Shown in pieces: positions 1 through 4,632 of a stretch of DNA of 8,954 bases. Source of the DNA: Candidatus Woesearchaeota archaeon (GTDB lineage Archaea; Nanobdellota; Nanobdellia; Woesearchaeales; WJKV01); contig JAHWHI010000045.1 in NCBI GenBank assembly GCA_019323355.1, positions 1-8,954 of the forward strand. The letters run 5' to 3'. Within the stretch, counting starts at the first letter, position 1, and each line of letters begins with the position of its first letter. Made by a program: the position numbers and the translations under genes. The notes beneath the pieces were generated by a model. That model saw only the letters and a list, made by a program, of their open reading frames with translations, did not search any database and was not told the DNA's origin.

Positions 1-449
1 CGCACATCAGAATAGGACGTGACCTTGCTCCAAAGTTCGGACTTGTCAAGCCAGCAATATTGCATGCATTTTTCATCCCCGGTCTGAAAGGCGGGAAGAT
101 GTCAACAACTGATCCGAACAGCGCGATCTTTTTAGAGGATGATCCAAAGACAGCAAGAGCAAAGATCATGCGCGCAAAGACAGGCGGAAGAGAGACAGTG
201 GATCTGCAGCGGAAGTATGGCGCTGACCATGAGATCTGCATGGTATACCGATATCTTGACATTTTCTACATGAACAATGCAGAACGAGAAGAGCTCAAGA
301 AAAAATGCAAGTCTGGAGAGATTCTCTGCAAGGAATGCAAGGATAGACTAGCAGACAATGTATGCCCGATGCTTGAGGAATTCAGGGAACGCATGAAGAC
401 TATTCCTAAAGAGACTGTTGACAGATGCATAATGAAAAACCACTACTAG
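1..449 (+). CDS. trpS: Tryptophanyl-tRNA synthetase, C-terminal part (5' truncated by window edge)
   Basis: Charges tRNA-Trp with tryptophan in the cytoplasm (class I aminoacyl-tRNA synthetase). The reading frame is open from base 3 (first full codon His), and 148 codons are visible up to the TAG at 447-449. The visible part begins HIRIGRDLAPKFG, followed by KPAILHAFFIPGL and then KMSTTDPNSAIF. The last is the class I KMSKS-type ATP-binding loop in its archaeal/eukaryotic TrpRS form. Downstream, the GGRET segment, the YLDIFY helix and the cysteine-bearing C-terminal helices match the anticodon-binding domain. The TTG at 60 is an internal codon, not a start. The Rossmann-fold half with the HIGH motif lies outside the window. 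The gene converges with the herA-like gene and shares the bases of its stop codon with it. The family assignment is very secure. Confidence 0.95.
   Translation, partial: HIRIGRDLAPKFGLVKPAILHAFFIPGLKGGKMSTTDPNSAIFLEDDPKTARAKIMRAKTGGRETVDLQRKYGADHEICMVYRYLDIFYMNNAEREELKKKCKSGEILCKECKDRLADNVCPMLEEFRERMKTIPKETVDRCIMKNHY
435..439 (-). terminator. Short T-tract after the herA-like stop
   Basis: Read on the minus strand this is a five-T run, 6 bases past the herA-like stop codon and inside the trpS coding end. It could help end the minus-strand transcript, but it is short and the evidence is weak. Confidence 0.25.
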
Positions 450-1771
450 AATTCTGTTGCTTCTTTTTTTGTTGGAATCGCGCTAGGCTCTCCGCCGCCG
501 TGCCATGTTATCCTCGGCCTTACTCGCATTGGAAAGACTCTTTCGTTTGTATCATCTAATAATACTGCTGCCCCTGCCACTCTCGGAAGGCCATTGATCG
601 CGATCTCGATTCCCTCTCTCATATAGCTCTGTGCCAATTGCTGCAGCGCGTCAGTGTCAATCTTTGCAGTAAGCCTGTGCGACAGCACAGTATCAGCCTG
701 TGTCATGACATCTGTATGTATCTTTCCTGGTTGTTGTGAAGCAAGTATCAATGAAATCCCAGGCTGTCTTCCTTCTCTCAGTATTGTTATCAACGGCTGT
801 GTTGCAGTTGTCTCTCCATGCAATGGCAGGAACTCGTGCGCCTCATCAATTATCAGCCAGACCAGAGGCTCTTTTTTCTTCTCCTTTATTTCAGGACCTT
901 TGAAATATTCGATTGTTGATTTTATGTCTGCGAACTCTTCTCTCCTTCTCTCTTTCATTCTTTCAATGAATAATTTTTTAGAAACCAAACCAATGACCAG
1001 TGATTTTATTGCCCAGCCGTTGGGCATTGTTGCATACGCGCTTACATCAAGCACAGAAATCTTTCCTCCAATGACAATGTCAGAAATTTTTGTGCCTTTT
1101 GTATCAAACAATCCCCACTCAAGTGCATTGAGAAACCTGTTCTTCGCAGCATCCTTGACTGATTTGCTGACTGCAGGTTCATCTTCAAGAGAATTTATTA
1201 TATCCTGCAGTGAATAATTCTCTTTGTTCTCTTTCAGAAAATTAACTACTTTTTCTATCAATACTCCAATCTCACTGTTCCTGTCCAGACCAAAGGTCCT
1301 GCACCAGTCCTCTGCATCAAGCTCGTTCGGCTGTATTGCGAATGAAAAATCAGTAGGAACACCTTCTTCTTTATACTTTTCAAACATTCCAGTTGGTGTG
1401 AATATCTGAACATCCAATCCTCTTGGCTTGATACCCCATTCATCCAGCAGTTTGATATCCTTCTGGTTGGGGTATTTCATTGTCCAGTATATTCCCATAG
1501 TGTCAAACATTACCATTGACAGATTTTGAGAAATCTCTTTTGGCAGGTCCATTATACCTTCTGCGATCGCACCCATACTGTAGGATTTTCCTGAGCCTCT
1601 CTTACCTACGATAAAGACAACGTGAGCTTTTGCAACATCAAGGTAGATTGGATTTGACAATGAAGTTGTCTTGCCCATTGTCACGTACTGCTTTCCTATC
1701 ATGACAGTACCCATAGTGCCTAGAAGCTTCCTATCAATCTCTTTTCTGCCAACTATTACCTCATATGCCAT
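446..1771 (-). CDS. HerA/FtsK-type ATPase (DUF87 family), 441 aa
   Basis: Probable hexameric DNA-translocating or remodelling ATPase of the HerA branch of the FtsK-HerA P-loop superfamily. Walker A is GKRGSGKS at residues 56-63. Walker B is LVWLIIDEAH at 303-312, with Asp309 and Glu310. The segment LREGRQPGIS (331-340) followed by LASQQP (343-348), then SHRL near 364-367, matches the sensor and arginine-finger region of HerA proteins. Only about 50 residues precede Walker A, so the N-terminal HAS barrel of true HerA is short or reduced. No NurA nuclease gene is adjacent, so a role in DNA end resection is not shown here. The ATG at 1771 is preferred over the upstream TTG at 1783 because a TATA box lies about 27 bp before the ATG. 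The ATPase family is secure; the cellular role is open. Confidence 0.85.
   Translation of the reverse strand: MAYEVIVGRKEIDRKLLGTMGTVMIGKQYVTMGKTTSLSNPIYLDVAKAHVVFIVGKRGSGKSYSMGAIAEGIMDLPKEISQNLSMVMFDTMGIYWTMKYPNQKDIKLLDEWGIKPRGLDVQIFTPTGMFEKYKEEGVPTDFSFAIQPNELDAEDWCRTFGLDRNSEIGVLIEKVVNFLKENKENYSLQDIINSLEDEPAVSKSVKDAAKNRFLNALEWGLFDTKGTKISDIVIGGKISVLDVSAYATMPNGWAIKSLVIGLVSKKLFIERMKERRREEFADIKSTIEYFKGPEIKEKKKEPLVWLIIDEAHEFLPLHGETTATQPLITILREGRQPGISLILASQQPGKIHTDVMTQADTVLSHRLTAKIDTDALQQLAQSYMREGIEIAINGLPRVAGAAVLLDDTNERVFPMRVRPRITWHGGGEPSAIPTKKEATEF
464..470 (+). terminator. T-tract terminator candidate for trpS
   Basis: A run of seven T on the plus strand starts 14 bases after the trpS stop. 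Archaeal RNA polymerase commonly terminates at such U-tracts without a hairpin. The tract lies inside the last codons of the opposing herA-like gene, where it encodes Lys-Lys near the C-terminus. Confidence 0.5.
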
Positions 1772-1793
1772 TGCAATATACAAGATAAAGAAG

Positions 1794-1802
1794 GAATATA
1801 AA
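1794..1802 (-). promoter_or_regulatory. TATA box of the herA-like gene
   Basis: The minus strand reads TTTATATTC, centred about 27 bp before the ATG at 1771. This spacing puts the transcription start at or next to the start codon. No Shine-Dalgarno sequence is present. The box lies in the 39-base gap after the sfm1-like gene, so the ATPase can be transcribed on its own. Confidence 0.65.
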
Positions 1803-1810
1803 TGTTGCGG

Positions 1811-2374
1811 TCAGAACTCTTCATGCCGCATGATAAATTCTATAAAGCTGTCTGGAAGCACAGCTTCGCCATTCTCTATGACATATCTGAATGGCAATGT
1901 CACTGATTCATTCTCACCAGTCACAATCTCAAGCTCGTCTGCAAAATGAATGTCTTCAAACTTCTTTCCGTTCATGATCAGATGCGCGACATAGACAGCA
2001 GTGTCTGTCGACATCTGTTTGTCACCGAGATTTCTTCTTGGACATTTGATTTTAGCAGCCAATTCTTTTGTCCGACCTTTCCTAGGAAAATCACCAAGTA
2101 TTCCGCCAAAAAGTAGATAGTCAAACTCTTCTTTGTCTCCAGTGCTCAGTCTTTGCTTTGCTTCTGGATCAAGAAGACACACTCGCTTCAGGTCAAGACC
2201 TAATTCGCTCACGCTTTCAGGCATGATCTTGCCGAACCCTGTAATTTTCTCAGCGCCTTTCTTCACATTAGTAATCATAAGATTCTCAGCACCGACAACT
2301 TTAGAGATATGATTATACTCTAGAATACACCAATCGTACATTTCATCTTCCATGTGCTCTATGATGTATTTCAT
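1811..2374 (-). CDS. Sfm1-like SPOUT-family SAM-dependent methyltransferase (DUF431), 187 aa
   Basis: A knotted SPOUT methyltransferase that closely resembles yeast Sfm1, which methylates one arginine of ribosomal protein Rps3. Visible signatures are MKYIIEHME at the N-terminus, W..LEY near residues 15-20, VGAENL (27-32), CLLDP (66-70), FDYLLFGGILGDFP (84-97), RTKEL (101-105), NLGDKQMSTDTA (115-126) and PFRYV (161-165). The GGILGD and LGDKQM loops form the trefoil-knot SAM site in this family. The length is close to that of yeast Sfm1 without its C-terminal tail. Family membership follows from these motifs. The substrate in this archaeon (ribosomal protein uS3 or an RNA) is inference, since these proteins have also been annotated as RNA methyltransferases. 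It starts 30 bases past the dnaG stop, in the same direction. Confidence 0.88.
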   Translation of the reverse strand: MKYIIEHMEDEMYDWCILEYNHISKVVGAENLMITNVKKGAEKITGFGKIMPESVSELGLDLKRVCLLDPEAKQRLSTGDKEEFDYLLFGGILGDFPRKGRTKELAAKIKCPRRNLGDKQMSTDTAVYVAHLIMNGKKFEDIHFADELEIVTGENESVTLPFRYVIENGEAVLPDSFIEFIMRHEEF

Positions 2375-2375
2375 C

Positions 2376-2398
2376 TTAAAAGAAAAGAAATAAAAAAA
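2376..2398 (-). terminator. T-rich tract after dnaG
   Basis: The minus strand runs through T7, then TTTC and TTTTC blocks, immediately after the dnaG stop. This is a plausible archaeal U-tract terminator for dnaG. It overlaps the promoter zone of the next gene. Confidence 0.4.
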
Positions 2399-2403
2399 TA
2401 AAT
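2396..2403 (-). promoter_or_regulatory. TATA-like box of the sfm1-like gene
   Basis: The minus strand reads ATTTATTT, centred about 26 bp before the ATG at 2374 and directly abutting the dnaG TAG. It is weaker than the other boxes in the window but has the same spacing, and there is no Shine-Dalgarno sequence. Co-transcription from dnaG is an alternative. Confidence 0.45.
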
Positions 2404-3678
2404 CTAAAGATCGTCAAGTGTAAGGACTGCAACCTTGTTGGAATCCCTTACTTTCTTGTCCATGCCTACAATGCATTTCAGGTTTGAGCTCTCTGCTGTG
2501 TCAAGCAAAGGCTGGTCAATCGCACCGTCGAATACAACTGCGTGGACATTCTCCAGATTCTTTATTGTTGAAGCAAGCTCTGTTAGAGGTACTTTTCCAA
2601 GCACTTCTAGATCCTCGTCCAGGACCATTGCTGCTCTTGAACCTATGATCTCCTCTAGAAGATCCCTGTAGATCTCTTTGTCTTCATCAGTCACTGATGG
2701 AGATGAGGTTCTACGTGAAGGTTCAATCTTTCGTGCAGATGGAGCTGAAACAGGTCTACGCTGTACTCTTTGCGGTTGTGCCTGTACTTTTCCGTTTGTT
2801 CTCTTCAAAGGTTCTTTCTTCAAAGCAGGTCTGCTGTACTTCTTGTCGTCTGTGACAATCTCGACTTTGTCAGCGTCAACCTTCTTCCTGAAAGCATTGA
2901 AGATCTCTTTCTTTGAAAGCTCTTCAACTTCCTTTCCGTCAGGAGCTTTTGTCACAAAGTCAATGTCTGCTACAGCCATAAGTTCCTTGACAATAAGGTC
3001 TCCGCCTCTGTCTCCGTCAACAAAAGCTGTAAGCAGTTTCTTCTTGCTTAAGTCTCTCACTGTCTGAGGGACGCTTGTACCGTTCATCGCGATCGCGTTC
3101 TTGATGCCGTGTTTCAGAAGGTTCAAGACATCTGCTCTTCCTTCTACAACAATGACCTCATCGCTCTCATCGATTCCAGGTCCTGCAGGAAGCCTGTCTG
3201 CTCCGTAGTCCTGGATCTCCATGACACGTACAGAATGCGCAACTTCTTCTGCCAGTTCTTTAGAATCTGGAAGCACGTTCTCTGTAAGATGCTTCAATAG
3301 TTGTTTTGCTCTTCCAACAACAAAGCCTCTCTTGCTGATACGTACGTCTTCGATCTTGTCAACAACAAGCTTGCTGTCGCAAGGGCCGATCCTCTGGATT
3401 ATCTCTAAAGCAGCTCCAACAATAGATGTCTCTGCTTTGTCCAGTGAGGATGGAATTATGATAGAACCTCGCGTGACACCGCCTTGTGTGTCGACCTTTA
3501 CTTCGATTCTTCCTATTCTACCAGATCTCTGCAGTTCCCTTAGTTCAAGGTCAGAGCCCAGTAGTCCTTCTGTCTGTCCAAAAATAGCACCGATTACATC
3601 AGGTCTGTCAACAGCGCCTTTGATCTCAATGCTAGCGTGAATAATATACTTGGCTGATACCAAGCTAATCTTTCCCAT
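2404..3678 (-). CDS. dnaG: Archaeal DnaG (Toprim primase-like protein), 424 aa
   Basis: Archaeal DnaG is a Toprim-fold protein with primase activity in some species and a structural association with the archaeal exosome in others. The N-terminal archaeal DnaG domain (about residues 1-165) begins MGKISLVSAKYIIHA. The Toprim core follows: DEVIVVEGRADVLNLL (173-188) with catalytic Glu179, then AFVDGDRGGDLIVKEL (218-233) with the metal-binding pair Asp221 and Asp223. Residues about 277-330 form a basic Pro/Ser/Arg-rich linker that is probably disordered. A conserved C-terminal domain (about 331-424) ends the protein. The length is normal for the family. The ATG at 3678 is fixed by a strong Shine-Dalgarno sequence 5 bases upstream. 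It is the first gene of a minus-strand block with the sfm1-like and herA-like genes, and it faces the inverted-repeat-rich spacer. Identification is very secure; primase versus exosome role cannot be read from sequence. Confidence 0.95.
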   Translation of the reverse strand: MGKISLVSAKYIIHASIEIKGAVDRPDVIGAIFGQTEGLLGSDLELRELQRSGRIGRIEVKVDTQGGVTRGSIIIPSSLDKAETSIVGAALEIIQRIGPCDSKLVVDKIEDVRISKRGFVVGRAKQLLKHLTENVLPDSKELAEEVAHSVRVMEIQDYGADRLPAGPGIDESDEVIVVEGRADVLNLLKHGIKNAIAMNGTSVPQTVRDLSKKKLLTAFVDGDRGGDLIVKELMAVADIDFVTKAPDGKEVEELSKKEIFNAFRKKVDADKVEIVTDDKKYSRPALKKEPLKRTNGKVQAQPQRVQRRPVSAPSARKIEPSRRTSSPSVTDEDKEIYRDLLEEIIGSRAAMVLDEDLEVLGKVPLTELASTIKNLENVHAVVFDGAIDQPLLDTAESSNLKCIVGMDKKVRDSNKVAVLTLDDL

Positions 3679-3683
3679 TTTCT

Positions 3684-3689
3684 CCTCCT
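3684..3689 (-). promoter_or_regulatory. Strong Shine-Dalgarno sequence of dnaG
   Basis: The minus strand reads AGGAGG, extended to AGGAGGAGA, with 5 bases before the ATG at 3678. It fixes the start codon. It also implies a leadered mRNA, unlike the six other promoter-proximal genes in the window. Confidence 0.85.
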
Positions 3690-3708
3690 AGGGACTTTCA
3701 TTCTAAGA

Positions 3709-3797
3709 ATTAGTATCATTACTTCATTGAATCAGTGAATTGATGATCATGATTGATTCCGTATGAACCACCTAAATTGATTGTGAATGATACTAAT
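3709..3797. repeat. 12-bp perfect inverted repeat, arm pair A
   Basis: ATTAGTATCATT at 3709-3720 is the exact reverse complement of AATGATACTAAT at 3786-3797, with 65 bases between. A perfect 12-bp match is unlikely by chance at this distance even in AT-rich DNA. It lies within the predicted dnaG leader. Confidence 0.75.
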
Positions 3798-3827
3798 CTC
3801 CGGATAGAAACTCTCAGATTCAATGAA
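3723..3827. repeat. 11-bp perfect inverted repeat, arm pair B, interleaved with A
   Basis: TTCATTGAATC at 3723-3733 is the exact reverse complement of GATTCAATGAA at 3817-3827. The order of arms is A, B, A', B', so the two pairs cross instead of nesting. In RNA this order would give an H-type pseudoknot. In DNA it would be two overlapping dyads. Confidence 0.7.
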
Positions 3828-3837
3828 TGAAATTAAA

Positions 3838-3848
3838 TGAATATAATT
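3838..3848 (-). promoter_or_regulatory. Possible dnaG TATA box
   Basis: The minus strand reads ATTATATTCAT, preceded by ACCA as a possible BRE. It predicts a start near 3818 and a leader of about 140 bases. Another T/A-rich candidate (TATTAAA, 3880-3886) lies further upstream, so the choice is uncertain. Confidence 0.35.
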
Positions 3849-3885
3849 GGTCCTATCCGTCAAATGACGTTATTTTAGCCTTTAA

Positions 3886-3952
3886 TACTCAAATAAGGCT
3901 TCTTTTTTGATTTAAAGCCCCTATCAGTCTTTTTTTAATCTTTATTTGAGTA
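3886..3952. repeat. 11-bp inverted repeat enclosing smaller competing hairpins
   Basis: TACTCAAATAA (3886-3896) is complementary to TTATTTGAGTA (3942-3952). Inside and beside it are AGCCTT (3877-3882) against AAGGCT (3895-3900), GGCTT (3897-3901) against AAGCC (3915-3919), and GAGTAAAT (3948-3955) against ATTTACTC (3974-3981). Several of these share bases and exclude each other. T-runs at 3903-3908 and 3930-3936 follow on the plus strand. Confidence 0.5.
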
Positions 3953-4009
3953 AATTAATAATGATTATGACTTATTTACTCTTGAAATATGATTTGTTTT
4001 AGATGTATT

Positions 4010-4049
4010 TAAAGCTTATCGAACTATGCTTGATTTCAAATAAGCTTTA
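4010..4049. repeat. 10-bp inverted repeat overlapping the TATA box of the HAD gene
   Basis: TAAAGCTTAT (4010-4019) and ATAAGCTTTA (4040-4049) are perfect reverse complements with centres 30 bp apart. The right arm runs into the TATA box at 4046-4053, a position suited to an operator. Confidence 0.55.
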
Positions 4050-4053
4050 TAAA
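4046..4053 (+). promoter_or_regulatory. TATA box of the HAD gene
   Basis: TTTATAAA is centred about 25.5 bp before the ATG at 4075, which predicts a leaderless mRNA. The ATG at 4063 lies too close to the box to be transcribed, so this box decides the start. Confidence 0.7.
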
Positions 4054-4074
4054 TGACCTGAAATGTGGTTTTGT

Positions 4075-4590
4075 ATGAAACCTACTATCATATTTGATCT
4101 GGATTACACTATATACAATCCAGGAGAGAATACGCTTCATCCAGAAGCACATCTTGTTCTAAAGAGAGCCAAAAAGGATTTTGGCAGGACTATGCTATGG
4201 ACTTTTGGCGGAACAAGTAGAATGATTTCATCCCTTCTGCTGGAGCTGGGTATTGCACATTATTTTGACGGAGTTATTGCATCAGATCACAATCTGACAG
4301 AGATTTCAAGAATCCGGAATGACCGATGGGGGTGCAAGGATCTTAGATTGTTCGCTCCAGGAGAAAGACCTGTCATGATAGAGAATGACGATTTTGCAGT
4401 TCCAAAACACAGGCGGATCTTGGTTCCAGATTTTGACGGAAAAGAGCACGATTTGAGAACACCTTACCAGCTGGCTTATCTGGCAATGTACCATGAAGAA
4501 GAGTTCAGAGGGATGACACCAGAGCAGAGACTTGCTGCTGCAGAAGAACTCGAAAGAGGATATGTCCTATTTAGGGATAAAGAATTATAA
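4075..4590 (+). CDS. HAD-superfamily phosphatase-like protein, 171 aa
   Basis: A small cytoplasmic haloacid-dehalogenase-fold protein, probably a phosphohydrolase of unknown substrate. Motif I is IFDLDYTIY at residues 6-14, with nucleophile Asp8 and general acid/base Asp10. Motif II is probably LWTFGG (41-46) with Thr43. A basic residue for motif III may be Lys88. The acidic motif IV is MIENDD (101-106), with Asp105 and Asp106. The LWT motif and lack of a large cap insertion recall FCP/NLI-type phosphatases, but the rest does not match well enough to name a subfamily. The start follows the TATA box, which excludes the in-frame ATG at 4063. It is divergent from dnaG and 42 bases ahead of nrdJ, which has its own promoter. 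A nucleotidase role beside the reductase would be attractive but is only inference. Confidence 0.75.
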   Translation: MKPTIIFDLDYTIYNPGENTLHPEAHLVLKRAKKDFGRTMLWTFGGTSRMISSLLLELGIAHYFDGVIASDHNLTEISRIRNDRWGCKDLRLFAPGERPVMIENDDFAVPKHRRILVPDFDGKEHDLRTPYQLAYLAMYHEEEFRGMTPEQRLAAAEELERGYVLFRDKEL

Positions 4591-4602
4591 TTTCACACAA
4601 AC

Positions 4603-4611
4603 CTTATAAAT
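4603..4611 (+). promoter_or_regulatory. TATA box of nrdJ
   Basis: CTTATAAAT is centred 26 bp before the ATG at 4633, with an A/C-rich ACAAAC stretch upstream in the BRE position. It predicts a leaderless transcript. That leaves no room for a leader riboswitch such as a cobalamin element. Confidence 0.75.
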
Positions 4612-4632
4612 TCTGAATTCTAATGCAATGTT

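Larger units (their letters stand above)
3679..4074. other. Divergent intergenic spacer rich in inverted repeats
   Basis: This is the longest non-coding stretch in the window, between dnaG (-) and the HAD gene (+). It is AT-rich and I see no convincing ORF, tRNA or riboswitch. It holds the dnaG Shine-Dalgarno sequence, two interleaved long inverted repeats (3709-3827), a CGTCAAATGACG dyad (3858-3869), competing short hairpins with T-tracts (3877-3981), and an inverted repeat running into the TATA box of the HAD gene (4010-4053). No archaeal origin-recognition box was recognised. Confidence 0.7.

Noticed and set aside
654..1217. Plus-strand open frame (187 codons) opposite the herA-like gene
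   Set aside because: It is antisense to the Walker B and C-terminal ATPase coding sequence. The Ser/Phe/Leu-rich translation resembles no protein and no expression signals precede it.
1781..1783. TTG as the start of the herA-like ATPase
   Set aside because: It adds only four residues and lies too close to the TATA box. The ATG at 1771 has the correct spacing for a leaderless start.
3221..3640. Plus-strand open frames opposite dnaG
   Set aside because: The sense strand codes for well-conserved DnaG blocks. The antisense product is Ser/Leu-rich with no recognisable domain.
3738..3790. C/D-box small RNA in the dnaG spacer
   Set aside because: A C-box-like TGATGA occurs near 3741, but no D box (CTGA) follows at suitable distance on the same strand, and no terminal stem is formed.
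4063..4065. ATG four codons upstream as the start of the HAD protein
   Set aside because: It is only about 13 bp from the TATA centre, so it should not be transcribed, and HAD motif I sits naturally just after the ATG at 4075.
3679..4074. Replication origin beside dnaG
   Set aside because: The spacer is AT-rich with dyads, but I could not find origin-recognition-box motifs, and no orc1/cdc6 gene is present in the window. Skew analysis of the genome would be decisive.
4591..4632. Cobalamin riboswitch or NrdR box ahead of nrdJ
   Set aside because: The gap is only 42 bases, the predicted mRNA is leaderless, and no B12-box or NrdR-like palindrome is visible.
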